Shown: piece by piece, positions 7,529 to 17,239 of the stretch
Position numbering within the stretch: the first letter of the stretch is position 1
How the letters are laid out: each line of letters begins with the position of its first letter
DNA from: Gloeothece verrucosa PCC 7822
GTDB lineage: Bacteria > Cyanobacteriota > Cyanobacteriia > Cyanobacteriales > Microcystaceae
NCBI RefSeq assembly: GCF_000147335.1
Contig: NC_014501.1
Span: 434,001-498,000, forward strand
Direction: 5' to 3'
Length of the DNA: 64,000 bases
Notes under the pieces: generated by a model
What the model was told of the DNA's origin: nothing
Seen by the model: the letters and a program-made list of their open reading frames with translations, nothing else
The model's database searches: none
Translations under genes and position numbers: made by a program

Positions 7529-8842
7529 ATGAGTAGTAAACCGAAAATTATCGTTTTAGACGACGATCCCACCGGTTCGCAAACCGTTCACAGTTGCTTA
7601 TTATTGATGAATTGGGATGTGGACACCTTGCGCTTAGGACTAAAAGACGAAGCCGCTATTTTTTTTGTTCTCACCAATACTAGAGCCTTACCTCCCTTCA
7701 AAGCGGCAGAGGTAACTCGCGAAGTATGTCATAACCTCAAAATCGCCATAGAAGCAGAAGGAATTGAAGAATATTTAGTGGTTAGTCGTTCGGATTCCAC
7801 CTTACGAGGACATTATCCCATTGAAACAGATGTAATTGCCGAAGAATTAGGCCCATTTGATGCTCATTTTCTCATTCCGGCCTTTTTTGAAGGCGGACGC
7901 ATCACCAAAGACAGTATTCATTATTTAATCATTGATGGTGTTCCCACCCCCGTTGCTCAAACAGAATTTGCCAAAGATTCCGTTTTCGCCTATCATCACA
8001 GTTACCTCCCCGACTATGTAGAAGAAAAAACCCGAGGACGCATTAAAGCCGCACAAGTAGAACGATTTTTACTCTCAGATCTTCGTACAGGAAGCCTCGA
8101 GCGACTGATGAAATTACAGGGAAATCAATGCGTGGTGGTGGATGGAGAAAACCAAGCCGACTTAGATCGATTAGCATCAGAGATTATAAAAGCGGCACAA
8201 GCCGGAAAACGCTTCTTATTTCGCAGTGCCGCCAGTATTTTAACCTCTTTAGCCCAACTGGGTAAACAACCCATTGCGGCCCAAGAAATGGCAAAATATA
8301 AACCCACCGATCAACCCGGTGTGGTGTTAGTCGGTTCTCATGTCAAAAAAACCAGCCAACAGCTAGAACAATTACTCACTGAACCCACCGTAGAAGGAAT
8401 TATTGTAGAAGTAGAGCAATTACGCGATGAACCCAGTCAACGCGATCAGATCCTCGAAGAAATTTTGCAAAAAGTTAAAACCGTGCATCAATCAGGGAAA
8501 ACCCCTGTAATTTATACCTCTCGGCAAGAATTAACCTTTGAAACTGTACAAAAGCGGCTAGACTTTGGCATTGCTGTCTCTTCTTTATTAATGGATGTGG
8601 TGAAAGGTTTACCCAAAGAGATTAGTTTTCTCATCAGCAAAGGCGGAATTACCTCTAATGATGTATTAAGTACCGGATTAAGTTTAAGATCGGCTCGTTT
8701 GTTAGGTCAAATTTTAGCCGGTTGCTCAATGGTTAGAACCCCAGAAAATCATCCGTTATTTCCTAATTTGCCCGTTGTTCTCTTTCCGGGCAATGTGGGA
8801 GATGCTCAAGGATTAGCGACCGTTTATCGTCGTTTAAGATAA
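7529..8842 (+). CDS. Four-carbon acid sugar kinase family protein
   Basis: A 437-residue protein of the DUF1537/OtnK-like family. The N-terminal IIVLDDDPTGSQTV matches the family's substrate-binding start, and SDSTLRGH near residue 95 is a second conserved block. The C-terminal nucleotide-binding domain carries ISKGGITSNDV and a FPGNVGDAQG-like segment. Members phosphorylate four-carbon sugar acids; in cyanobacteria the physiological substrate is not established. The gene starts 16 bases after the end of the IsrB element, so its native promoter may have been displaced. Confidence 0.8.
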   Translation: MSSKPKIIVLDDDPTGSQTVHSCLLLMNWDVDTLRLGLKDEAAIFFVLTNTRALPPFKAAEVTREVCHNLKIAIEAEGIEEYLVVSRSDSTLRGHYPIETDVIAEELGPFDAHFLIPAFFEGGRITKDSIHYLIIDGVPTPVAQTEFAKDSVFAYHHSYLPDYVEEKTRGRIKAAQVERFLLSDLRTGSLERLMKLQGNQCVVVDGENQADLDRLASEIIKAAQAGKRFLFRSAASILTSLAQLGKQPIAAQEMAKYKPTDQPGVVLVGSHVKKTSQQLEQLLTEPTVEGIIVEVEQLRDEPSQRDQILEEILQKVKTVHQSGKTPVIYTSRQELTFETVQKRLDFGIAVSSLLMDVVKGLPKEISFLISKGGITSNDVLSTGLSLRSARLLGQILAGCSMVRTPENHPLFPNLPVVLFPGNVGDAQGLATVYRRLR

Positions 8843-8870
8843 AGCTATTATATTAATCATCCCCTAGAAA

Positions 8871-9671
8871 ATGGATTCTTCCCCGCCAACCGCCAACCCG
8901 ACTCAAACCCCTTCCCCTCCTTTAACAGAACTTTATTCACAAGTTCATCTAAAAACCGAGGGAGAAAAACTCTTAATTATTCTTCCCAAACCCGGACAAC
9001 GAGAACCCATCAACGAATGGATGGAACTCGAACAAGGACTAAAACATTGTCTAAAACGAAGTGAACCCTTTTGGAGTGCGGATACCCCTGTACATCTGAT
9101 TGTAGAGGATAGACTTTTAGATACCCGACAATTACAAATTCTGGCCCAAATCTTACAAGAATCTCAACTCCAACTCAAAACCATTCAAACCAGCCGCCGT
9201 CAAACCGCCGTCGCTGCGGCTACCTCGGGTTATTCCGTCGAACAACAACCCATTACCCAAACCTATGCCGCTCACTCGATGCAGAAACAAATTCTCCCAG
9301 CCGAACCTCTTTATCTAAAAATGACGGTTCGATCTGGTGTAGAAATACGTCATCCTGGTACAGTAATCATCCAAGGAGATGTTAACCCAGGAGGTACAAT
9401 TATCGCAGACGGAGACATTTTAATTTGGGGGTGTTTACGGGGAGTCGCTCATGCCGGTGCCACAGGAAACTCTGAATGTACCATTATGGCTTTGCGAATG
9501 GAACCGACTCAGCTTAGAATTGCCGATGTCGTCGCTAGAGCGCCTTCGATCTCGCCGGCACAATTTGAGCCGGAAGTGGCTTTTATTACTCCAGAAGGCA
9601 TCCGCATTGATCAGGCGTATAATTTTCCCAAAACCCATTCTTTTAACTCAGAAATGGGCGGCTGGAAATAA
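8871..9671 (+). CDS. minC: Septum site-determining protein MinC
   Basis: A 266-residue protein. The N-terminal part is variable; residues about 155-250 form the beta-helical MinC C-terminal domain (VRSGVEIRHPGTVIIQGDVN, then GGTIIADGDILIWGCLRG). MinC inhibits FtsZ ring assembly away from mid-cell and is recruited by MinD. It is the first gene of minC-minD-minE, all in the same direction and with short gaps, so probably one operon; the sugar kinase upstream is only 28 bases away. Confidence 0.93.
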   Translation: MDSSPPTANPTQTPSPPLTELYSQVHLKTEGEKLLIILPKPGQREPINEWMELEQGLKHCLKRSEPFWSADTPVHLIVEDRLLDTRQLQILAQILQESQLQLKTIQTSRRQTAVAAATSGYSVEQQPITQTYAAHSMQKQILPAEPLYLKMTVRSGVEIRHPGTVIIQGDVNPGGTIIADGDILIWGCLRGVAHAGATGNSECTIMALRMEPTQLRIADVVARAPSISPAQFEPEVAFITPEGIRIDQAYNFPKTHSFNSEMGGWK

Positions 9672-9720
9672 GTTATTAAACGCTTGTATCATGCCTGATC
9701 ACCGATTAAATTTTGAATAA

Positions 9721-10548
9721 ATGAATCCGCACATGAGTGAATCAACTATGGGTCGTATAATGGTCGTTACCTCTGGTAAGGGGGGAGTCGGAAAAACAAC
9801 TGTGACTGCTAATTTAGGCACAGGATTAGCCAAATTAGGTGCTAGAGTTGCCTTAGTGGATGCAGATTTTGGTTTAAGAAATTTAGACTTACTGCTAGGA
9901 CTAGAACAAAGAGTCGTTTATACAGCCATCGATGTTTTGGCCGGAGAGTGTACTCTAGAAAAAGCCCTCGTTAAAGATAAACGTCAAGAAGGGTTAGTGC
10001 TATTGCCAGCCGCTCAAAATCGCACTAAAGAAGCGGTTAACCCCGAGCAAATGCAAGAGCTAACCGATAAACTGGCTAAGAGTTATGATTATGTCATCAT
10101 CGATTGTCCTGCTGGCATAGAAATGGGATTTCGCAATGCTGTCGCTCCGGCTCAAGAGGCGATCATTGTCACCACTCCAGAAATGGCGGCTTTACGAGAT
10201 GCTGATCGCGTCGTAGGGTTACTCGAAAATGAGGATATTAAAAGTATCCGCTTAATTGTCAACCGCGTTAGACCAGAAATGATCCAACTCAATCAGATGA
10301 TTAGTGTCGAGGATATTTTAGATTTGCTCGTTATTCCTCTGATTGGAATTGTCCCTGATGATGAGCGAATTATTACCTCCACTAACCGAGGTGAACCTGT
10401 TGTCGGAGAAGAAAAACCGTCCCTGCCGGCTATGGCTTTTATGAATATTGCTCGCCGTCTTCAAGGAGATGATGTTCCTTTTCTCGATTTGATGACTAAT
10501 CAAGATAATATTATTACCCGTCTTCTTCGTCGTTTTTTAGGTAAGTAA
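9721..10548 (+). CDS. minD: Septum site-determining ATPase MinD
   Basis: A 275-residue deviant Walker A ATPase: MVVTSGKGGVGKTTVTANLG contains the KGGVGKT motif, followed by DADFGLRNLD and the Walker B-like YVIIDCPAGIE. The C-terminal FLRRFLGK is the amphipathic membrane-targeting helix. MinD oscillates on the membrane with MinE and recruits MinC. The first nine codons are unusual; the ATG at 9748 (MGRIMVVTSGKGG) gives the more typical length and may be the true start. It lies between minC and minE. Confidence 0.95.
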   Translation: MNPHMSESTMGRIMVVTSGKGGVGKTTVTANLGTGLAKLGARVALVDADFGLRNLDLLLGLEQRVVYTAIDVLAGECTLEKALVKDKRQEGLVLLPAAQNRTKEAVNPEQMQELTDKLAKSYDYVIIDCPAGIEMGFRNAVAPAQEAIIVTTPEMAALRDADRVVGLLENEDIKSIRLIVNRVRPEMIQLNQMISVEDILDLLVIPLIGIVPDDERIITSTNRGEPVVGEEKPSLPAMAFMNIARRLQGDDVPFLDLMTNQDNIITRLLRRFLGK

Positions 10549-10584
10549 TATTGTGTTTTTATCTACCCGAGTCAAATTAAACCA

Positions 10585-10878
10585 ATGATTATTGAATTGC
10601 TAGAAAAAATTTTTTCTTGGTCAGGTTCAAATAAAAGTGGCAAGGAAGCCAAACGTCGTCTAAAACTCATCATTGCTCATGATCGTTTAGGCATCAATCC
10701 CGAAGCCCTTGAAGCCATGCGAAAAGAACTTTTAGAAGTGGTGAGTCGTTATGTAGAAATTGATCCAGAAGAAACCGAGTTATCCATAGAAAGTGACCAA
10801 AGAATGACAGTTTTAATCGCTAATTTGCCGATTAGAAAAGTGAAACGCTTCCCGAAAATGTCTAGCCCTGAGTCATAA
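10585..10878 (+). CDS. minE: Cell division topological specificity factor MinE
   Basis: A 97-residue protein. The N-terminal MIIELLEKIFSW helix is the membrane/MinD-contact segment, followed by AKRRLKLIIAHDRLGINPE, the MinD-stimulating region, and a topological specificity domain ending VLIANLPIRK. MinE triggers MinD ATP hydrolysis. It lies 36 bases after minD. Length and motifs are standard. Confidence 0.94.
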   Translation: MIIELLEKIFSWSGSNKSGKEAKRRLKLIIAHDRLGINPEALEAMRKELLEVVSRYVEIDPEETELSIESDQRMTVLIANLPIRKVKRFPKMSSPES

Positions 10879-11047
10879 TTTGTTGATCACTAAATTGGGC
10901 AGCAATTCTCAAGCGATGGGTCAGAAAACTCTCAAGGGATTTTAACTCTGCTCTAGGCGAATCCGAAAATTTTTCTATTTTTCTACGTAGAATAAACTTG
11001 ATTAAGATAAGATAGACAAATTGAGAATCCCACAATAAAGAGGTTCC

Positions 11048-12655
11048 ATGACAATCAAGCGAGTAATTTTAGGGGTGTTAACTGTTGTAGCACTAATCCC
11101 CGTCCTGTTCAATTTGATTGGGAGTGTCAATCAGCCGCAGGTTCAAGCTAACTTACAACTCTATCAAACAAATTTAATTTTACAGGCTTCAGAATTATCA
11201 TTAGATGCCTTTCCTAACTCATCATCAACCGCCGGTGCTGAGGTGGGCGGCTGGCGTGCGGCTATACTGGGAAATGAGCCTTATAAGCTGGCTCAAAATC
11301 AATATGAAGAAGCCAAAAAATTAGCCGAAAAAAATCTATCAAAACTCGAAGATAAACTCAATATATTATCGGAAAATCAACCGGAAATTACAGTAGAAAA
11401 TAAAATTAATTTATCTAAATTACTGTCCAATAATACAGAAAAAAACGAATTAAAACAAAAAATTAATCAAGAAAAAAAATCGATAGCGGCTCTAGAGTTA
11501 AAATTAGGATTGATTCAAGCAAAAAGAGGAGAAATACAAGAAGCCAAAGAAATTTGGCAAAGATTAGCGAGTGGAGTGTCTCCCGAACTAACTAAAGATA
11601 AAATAGCTACCACAGCCGCAATATTAAAACAATTATGGAGTCAACCCTCAACAATTTCGAAAACCGTAGAACCAACTTTAAAAACCAATCTTCAAGGATG
11701 GTTCCGCTATGCGGCATTAAGACAATTATACGAAACAACCCATCAGCAAGAAGCTCTGGCTAACCTGGAAAAACAAGAACAAGCCATAGCCACTCAAGCG
11801 GCTAGTAAATTAGCTTTAATTTCAGGCATTCCCATCCTCGCTGGAATTATTGGATTAGGTCTATTAATTTTCCTGTTAATTCAATTATTGATCAATCCAA
11901 AAAAAGCACTATTAACTATTACTGATGCACAAGCCTGGGAAACCCCTTGGGGAGGAGAAACCATCTGGCAAGTTTTAATCGTTGGCTTTGTATTTTTCGG
12001 ACAAATTTTGTTGCCGCTTGTATTTAGCTTGGGATTTGGATTGTTAGAGATAAATCCTAGTAGTTTCAGTTTAAGAGCTAAAGCCATCTATGTGTTTTTG
12101 AGCTATATAATAATGGCTTTGGGAGGATTTTCAGTCTTATATTTATCCATAAGACCTTATTTTCCGATTCCTAAAGATTGGTTTCGTTTTCGCTGGCTAA
12201 GTAACTGGATAGTTTGGGGATTAGGCGGTTATTTAGTGGCAATTCCTTTAGTGGTTATTGTATCGTTAATTAATCAAAAAATTTGGCAAGGAGAAGGCGG
12301 AAGTAATCCATTATTAATGTTAGCTTTAGAGTCTCAAGATACCGTCGCTTTAATCATCTTTTTCGTCACAGCCGCTATAGCCGCTCCTCTGTTTGAAGAA
12401 GTGATGTTTAGAGGATTTTTATTGCCTTCCTTAACTCGTTATATACCGGTATGGGCGGCAATTGGGGTGAGTGGATTAATTTTTGCTGTGGCTCACCTGA
12501 ATGTATCAGAAGTGATGCCTTTAGCGACATTAGGGATTATATTAGGGGTAGTTTATACGCGCTCACGGAATTTGCTATCTTCAATGTTACTTCACAGCCT
12601 TTGGAATAGCGGAACTCTCTTAAGTCTATTTCTTCTAGGGAGTGGTGCGGGATGA
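11048..12655 (+). CDS. CPBP (CAAX-type) intramembrane metalloprotease
   Basis: A 535-residue membrane protein. One N-terminal helix is followed by a large soluble, partly coiled segment (about 90-245) and then a block of six or seven membrane helices. The C-terminal domain is Abi/CPBP: EEVMFR has Glu450-Glu451 and Arg455, AHLN has His483, and a further His lies at 516 (LLHSLWN), the family's active-site set. Such proteases cleave membrane substrates or act in prenyl-protein processing; the cyanobacterial substrate is unknown. The stop overlaps the next gene's start (ATGA), so the two are translationally coupled. Confidence 0.85.
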   Translation: MTIKRVILGVLTVVALIPVLFNLIGSVNQPQVQANLQLYQTNLILQASELSLDAFPNSSSTAGAEVGGWRAAILGNEPYKLAQNQYEEAKKLAEKNLSKLEDKLNILSENQPEITVENKINLSKLLSNNTEKNELKQKINQEKKSIAALELKLGLIQAKRGEIQEAKEIWQRLASGVSPELTKDKIATTAAILKQLWSQPSTISKTVEPTLKTNLQGWFRYAALRQLYETTHQQEALANLEKQEQAIATQAASKLALISGIPILAGIIGLGLLIFLLIQLLINPKKALLTITDAQAWETPWGGETIWQVLIVGFVFFGQILLPLVFSLGFGLLEINPSSFSLRAKAIYVFLSYIIMALGGFSVLYLSIRPYFPIPKDWFRFRWLSNWIVWGLGGYLVAIPLVVIVSLINQKIWQGEGGSNPLLMLALESQDTVALIIFFVTAAIAAPLFEEVMFRGFLLPSLTRYIPVWAAIGVSGLIFAVAHLNVSEVMPLATLGIILGVVYTRSRNLLSSMLLHSLWNSGTLLSLFLLGSGAG

Positions 12656-13170
12656 AAATACGGGATGCTAGAGAAACTGATTTAGCGACTATTGTGGAGA
12701 TTTATAATGCCAGTATTCCCAGTCGTTTAGCAACGGCAGACCTTAATCCTATCACCGTAGAAAGCCGGCTCAATTGGTTTTATGATCACCCCCCAGAAAC
12801 TAGACCTGTTTGGGTCATGGAAATTGATAATATTGTGGTGGGATGGCTCAGTTTTCAATCTTTTTTAGGTCGTCCGGCTTATCAGTGTACAGCCGAATTG
12901 AGTTTATATGTTGCCCCGAATTATAAACGTCAAGGTATTGGACAGAAACTTTTAGAACAAGCGATTGATAAAAGTCCTAGGCTTGGGCTAAATACGTTAA
13001 TTGGTTACATTTTTGCTCATAATAAACCGAGTTTACAACTGTTTACTAAATATGATTTTCAGCAATGGGGTTTTCTGCCTAATGTGGCTGTATTAGATGG
13101 CGTTGAGAGAGATTTAATTATTGTTGGACGAAGGGTTGGTAACAGGTTAACAACAGTTGATAAGATTTGA
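12652..13170 (+). CDS. GNAT family N-acetyltransferase
   Basis: A 172-residue GNAT protein of the phosphinothricin acetyltransferase-like type. IRDARETDLATIVEIYNAS is the typical N-terminus; ELSLYVAPNYKRQGIGQKLL carries the acetyl-CoA-binding RQGIG loop near residues 100-110. It acetylates a small amine or amino-acid substrate that cannot be told from sequence. The start codon overlaps the stop of the CPBP protease gene by four bases. Confidence 0.85.
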   Translation: MKIRDARETDLATIVEIYNASIPSRLATADLNPITVESRLNWFYDHPPETRPVWVMEIDNIVVGWLSFQSFLGRPAYQCTAELSLYVAPNYKRQGIGQKLLEQAIDKSPRLGLNTLIGYIFAHNKPSLQLFTKYDFQQWGFLPNVAVLDGVERDLIIVGRRVGNRLTTVDKI

Positions 13171-13182
13171 TCGCCGTAAATC

Positions 13183-13206
13183 CCCCTTAATAAGAGGGAC
13201 TTTTCG
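13183..13206 (+). terminator. Likely terminator after the GNAT gene
   Basis: CCC-CTT pairs with AAG-GGG (one mismatch) around AAT, followed by ACTTTT. It lies 12 bases after the GNAT stop and before the convergent DevA gene. Confidence 0.4.
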
Positions 13207-13246
13207 GACATAAAATCGTTGTTTTTAATCGAGAGGGTGAGGGGGC

Positions 13247-13969
13247 CTAGTGATCATCCCGAAGCCGCCCATCTTCCATGTAAATAATGCGATCAGCAAT
13301 ATCGAGAATACGGTTATCATGAGTCACTAGCAGAATCGTAGAACCTTGCTCTTTTGCCAATTGTTGCATCATTTCTACCACATCTCGTCCGGATTTTTTG
13401 TCGAGTGCCGCCGTCGGTTCATCTGCTAAGATAATTTGAGGCTGACTTACCAAAGCTCGTGCGATAGCTACCCTCTGCTTTTGTCCCCCTGATAAACTCT
13501 CGGGATAGTAATTAATACGATGCCCTAAACCCACCGCTTCTAATATACTAATAACCTTGACATCCATCTCTTGAGGCGGCATTGTATCATGTAATTCTAA
13601 AGACATTCGTACATTCTCTTTAGCCGTTAAAAATGTCAGTAAATTATGAGCTTGAAAAATATAGCCTAAAGACCGTCTAATTTGTAGTAATTGCTGTTGA
13701 GAAGCCTGACAGATTTCTTGCCCTAAAATTTTTAGACTTCCTTCATGAGCAGAACGTAACCCCCCCATCAGAGTTAATAAAGTGGTTTTTCCCGAGCCGG
13801 ACGGCCCCGTCATAATTACAATTTCTCCTGGATAAATATCTAGATTAATCTCAAAAAGCGCTTGTTTGCGAAGGGTTCCTTCTCCAAAAAAATGATTGAG
13901 GTTTTTCGCTGAGATCACCGCCGAATTTTGGGAAGCGGCTAGGTTTTTTTGTTCTTTTAAGGTCTGCAT
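13247..13969 (-). CDS. devA: DevA-type ABC transporter ATP-binding protein
   Basis: A 240-residue ABC ATPase. Walker A is GPSGSGKTTLL (about residue 55), the signature is LSGGQKQRVAIARAL, and Walker B is QIILADEPTAALD. It closely resembles DevA, the ATPase of the DevBCA exporter, which with TolC moves glycolipids across the envelope in heterocystous cyanobacteria. It is the last gene of the minus-strand unit devB-devC-(TMEM175-like)-devA. In a unicellular host the cargo must be something else, possibly another lipid or an amphiphile. Confidence 0.86.
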   Translation of the reverse strand: MQTLKEQKNLAASQNSAVISAKNLNHFFGEGTLRKQALFEINLDIYPGEIVIMTGPSGSGKTTLLTLMGGLRSAHEGSLKILGQEICQASQQQLLQIRRSLGYIFQAHNLLTFLTAKENVRMSLELHDTMPPQEMDVKVISILEAVGLGHRINYYPESLSGGQKQRVAIARALVSQPQIILADEPTAALDKKSGRDVVEMMQQLAKEQGSTILLVTHDNRILDIADRIIYMEDGRLRDDH

Positions 13970-13981
13970 AGTTGAGTTAAA

Positions 13982-14674
13982 TTAATTTAAGTGACTGTTG
14001 CTATCTAGAGTTATTCGGGAGTTATTTGCTGAAAATTCTCTGGGAGTAATCGTCGGTTTTTGGTCAAATTTATGTAAAATAATATAGGGAATTGGTAGTA
14101 AAAACCAGACCCAATCCCAGAGAGATAAATTGAAAAACGCTACTCCTATCGTCAGTAAAGATAAGAGCGGCTCTACTAGCGTATTACAAGCCATTAATTT
14201 AATAGTTTTTAAAGCTAAATTTCGGTCAATTAATTGATGATTATAACTGGCGTAAGTCCAACTCAAAAAAGATAACATACCCAAGCAAAAAATATTGATG
14301 CTAAACCAAATTTTTGCCCATAAGCTTTGAGGTAAATAAACCGTTAAAGCGGTAGAGTAGGGAACTAAAAAAAGACATAACAGATAAATAAGATAAAGCC
14401 ACAGATGTATTTCATTGGTTTTTCGGTAATATTTAAATTGTTGAACATGATCGATCCAATAAAAACCAACAGTAATAAAAGCGATAGCATAATTACTTAA
14501 AGAATTAAGCTGATTGAACAAAAAATGATTAGTTTGTTGGTTAGTCATCGGAGACTGGGGTAATTGGCATCCTAAAATCGTCAGTGCCATCGCTAAAGCA
14601 AAAATCATATCTGACAACCGGCCTAGGTGGTGCAGCATATTTTGAAGATTTGATTCGTCGTGATGGTTAAGCAT
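13982..14674 (-). CDS. TMEM175/DUF1211-like membrane protein
   Basis: A 230-residue protein with about six membrane helices. LGRLSDMIFALAMALTIL near the N-terminus matches the FSD-containing first helix that lines the pore in TMEM175-type potassium channels (RxxxFSD is reduced here to RLSD). The bacterial family has one such six-helix unit, which fits the length. It is embedded between devC and devA with a 12-base gap to devA and a 36-base gap from devC, so it is co-expressed with the exporter. An ion-flux or envelope-potential role coupled to export is speculation. Confidence 0.68.
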   Translation of the reverse strand: MLNHHDESNLQNMLHHLGRLSDMIFALAMALTILGCQLPQSPMTNQQTNHFLFNQLNSLSNYAIAFITVGFYWIDHVQQFKYYRKTNEIHLWLYLIYLLCLFLVPYSTALTVYLPQSLWAKIWFSINIFCLGMLSFLSWTYASYNHQLIDRNLALKTIKLMACNTLVEPLLSLLTIGVAFFNLSLWDWVWFLLPIPYIILHKFDQKPTITPREFSANNSRITLDSNSHLN

Positions 14675-14710
14675 ACCACTGTCCCAAAAAGTAGAAATTA
14701 AACGAAAAAA

Positions 14711-15877
14711 TTAGAAAATATCAGCCGGATCGGCAGATTGTAACTTACGCATCGCAATTAACCCTGAAACAAAACACATGACTACAGTTAAGATAAAAAC
14801 GTTAATCGCCCGACTGGTAGTCATAACAATGGGAAGCATTGTAGCGGCGTAAGTGAGTTGATATAATCCCATTGAGAGGATAAATCCTGGAATGTAACCG
14901 AGAACGGCTAAAAGCAAAGCTTCTTGCATCAAGGTCATGATTAAATAGCCATCACTATATCCCATCGCTTTAAGAGTGGCGTACTCTGGCAAATGATCCG
15001 ATACATCAGAATAGAGAATTTGATAAACAATGACAATTCCGACGATAAAACCCATCACTACACCCATACCAAAAATAAAGCCGATGGGTGTACCACTTTC
15101 CCAATAAGCTTTTTCCACTTGGGCAAATTCTTCTACGGTTAACACTTGAACATCATCCGGTAATCCGGCCTCGAGTTGCGCTTGAGTTGCCTCTAGGTTG
15201 GCTCCCGGTTTTAAGGTGATCAACCCCACTTCGATGCGGTCCTTTTGCCGTTCGGGGAAAATAGACAGAAACGTTGAGTCACTGGTAATCACATTCCCAT
15301 CAGCCGCAAATGAGGCCCCCAAAGTAAACAGACCTTTGACCGATATAGTTTTTCCGTTGATTTCGGTTTCGAGAGTACCGCTTTTGTGCCAACTCTGTGC
15401 GATCTCTCCATATTCCGGACGCCCCGCTTGATCATATAACACGTTATTGAGAATTTTTAATTGGTCTAAATTTTGATTGACTTCATTAAAAGTAAAGGTA
15501 GGTTGAGCCGGCTCAACGCCCCACACTAAAATCGCCCTCTCTATACGAGTTTCGGGGTTGCGCCATTGAGCGGTGCCAATGTAAACCGGATTGACCGATG
15601 CGACTCCTTGATAAGCTAATGATTGATATAGCCTTTCTCTGGAAAAACTCTTGACTGAAAATAAGGTTTGAAATTGAGGATTAATTAAGACTAAATCTCC
15701 TTGTAAGCTGCGAAGCGGTTTAATCGCTGAATCATAAAGGGCTTCCTGAAAAGCCAATTGCACGAACATTAAAAGATCCGCAAAGGTAATTCCCGCTATG
15801 GCCACTAAAAAGCGCGTTTTTTGCTTGGTTAATTGCCGCCAGGCTAGGGGGGTTTTAGCGAAGAGTTTAGACAACAT
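14711..15877 (-). CDS. devC: DevC-type ABC transporter permease
   Basis: A 388-residue MacB/FtsX-type permease. One N-terminal helix (TRFLVAIAGITFADLLMFVQ) is followed by a large periplasmic domain and three C-terminal helices, with the conserved YATLKAMGYSD coupling segment near residue 300. It closely resembles DevC. It lies between the DevB-type adaptor (51 bases upstream) and the TMEM175-like gene. Confidence 0.87.
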   Translation of the reverse strand: MLSKLFAKTPLAWRQLTKQKTRFLVAIAGITFADLLMFVQLAFQEALYDSAIKPLRSLQGDLVLINPQFQTLFSVKSFSRERLYQSLAYQGVASVNPVYIGTAQWRNPETRIERAILVWGVEPAQPTFTFNEVNQNLDQLKILNNVLYDQAGRPEYGEIAQSWHKSGTLETEINGKTISVKGLFTLGASFAADGNVITSDSTFLSIFPERQKDRIEVGLITLKPGANLEATQAQLEAGLPDDVQVLTVEEFAQVEKAYWESGTPIGFIFGMGVVMGFIVGIVIVYQILYSDVSDHLPEYATLKAMGYSDGYLIMTLMQEALLLAVLGYIPGFILSMGLYQLTYAATMLPIVMTTSRAINVFILTVVMCFVSGLIAMRKLQSADPADIF

Positions 15878-15927
15878 AGTTTTCTTTATTTATATCAGAC
15901 GTATGTTATAAAAAAAGCTGTGAGCAT

Positions 15928-17214
15928 TTACAGTTGAATCACCACTTCTACCTGTAGGTTAGTCAAACCCGACACCCGCTTACTATCCAACGGGTTGAGA
16001 CGCACTTTGACTTCTATCACCCGGCGATCTAAATTTTCTCCGGGTTGGTTGCTAAAGACATTTTGTCGATTAACTTGTAAACCTATCTCAGAGACGGTTC
16101 CCTGTAATTGGCCGGCAAAAGCTTGGCTCTTGATGATAGCTCGTTGTCCGAGTCGAATTTTACCAATATCAGTTTGGTAAACCTCGGCGACGGCAACCAT
16201 TTGGTCAGTCTGAGCCATGTCTAGCAGTCCTAAATCGCCAATTTTTGCGCCAGGGCGCGTATGTATCTTGAGAATTTGTCCGTCCATCGGTGCGCGGATA
16301 TTGGCTTGTTCTAAGTTCGTTTTTGCCTGTAACTGAGCGGCTATAGCATTATCTACCTCTGTTTGGGCTACCTGCACATCAACCGGTCTTACTTCAGCAA
16401 TTTCGTTTAAGGTGGCTTGTGCTTGCCGGATTTCTTGGGGTCGAGACGTTTGAATGCGCTCAAAGGCGGCTCTCGCTTCTACGAGTTGTTGCTCTTTTGA
16501 GTTTTCGATGCGCTCTTTGGCGGCTTTTGCCTCGGCCAGTTCTTGCTGTACGGTTAAGAAGGCTAAATGCTTGGCATCTCGTACTGAGGCAGAAATCGCC
16601 CCCTCTTGGTAGAGCAGTTGATGCCGCCTGTCTTCTATCTCGGCATTGGCGAGTTGGGCTTGCAAGGAAGTAATAATCGCTTGTTGCTCTTGGATTTCTC
16701 CCGCTTTTTCCGCTTCTAAGCGAGCGATGTTGGCTTGTTGTTCTTGGATCTCGCTGCGTTTTTGTGCTTCTATACGGGCTAATTGGGCTTGTTGTGCCTG
16801 AATTTCGCCGGTTTTGGCTCCGGCTTTGACTTGGGCGAGTTTGGCTTGAGCCATTTTAACTTGTTGAGTGGCTTGTGCTAGGGCATTTTCTAAAGTGGCG
16901 CGAGAATCAAGAATGGCAATGATTTGTCCGGCTTTGACGCGATCGCCTTGTTTAACCAGGAGTTGAGCCACCCGATCCCCATCTAAATTTAAGGGAGCGG
17001 CAATAGACACCACTTCGGAATAGGGTTCTAAGCGTCCTAAAGCGGCTACTTTTTTAAGAGTTGGAGCGGCTTGTGCTGTTTTAGAGGGCATATTTGCCGA
17101 GGGTTTTAATTGGGAGATGGCGTAAAACATGATTGCTCCTGTAAGCGAGGTCGCCGCCACCATTAAGGCTACGAGGCGAGCTTGTGAGGGTTTAGAAATA
17201 AATTGAAAAGTCAT
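15928..17214 (-). CDS. devB: DevB-type HlyD-family membrane fusion protein
   Basis: A 428-residue periplasmic adaptor. An N-terminal membrane helix (about 12-33) is followed by a lipoyl/barrel half (VAALGRLEPYSEVVSIAAP), a long coiled-coil hairpin rich in Ala/Gln/Glu (about 115-290, with a repeated EIQEQQA unit), and a second lipoyl half (NIRAPMDGQILKIHTRPG). This is the DevB/HlyD layout that bridges the ABC permease to an outer-membrane TolC. It is the first gene of the dev-type unit and lies 25 bases after the TetR gene. Confidence 0.88.
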   Translation of the reverse strand: MTFQFISKPSQARLVALMVAATSLTGAIMFYAISQLKPSANMPSKTAQAAPTLKKVAALGRLEPYSEVVSIAAPLNLDGDRVAQLLVKQGDRVKAGQIIAILDSRATLENALAQATQQVKMAQAKLAQVKAGAKTGEIQAQQAQLARIEAQKRSEIQEQQANIARLEAEKAGEIQEQQAIITSLQAQLANAEIEDRRHQLLYQEGAISASVRDAKHLAFLTVQQELAEAKAAKERIENSKEQQLVEARAAFERIQTSRPQEIRQAQATLNEIAEVRPVDVQVAQTEVDNAIAAQLQAKTNLEQANIRAPMDGQILKIHTRPGAKIGDLGLLDMAQTDQMVAVAEVYQTDIGKIRLGQRAIIKSQAFAGQLQGTVSEIGLQVNRQNVFSNQPGENLDRRVIEVKVRLNPLDSKRVSGLTNLQVEVVIQL

Positions 17215-17239
17215 AAGATCACTCCTTACCCTGTATTGA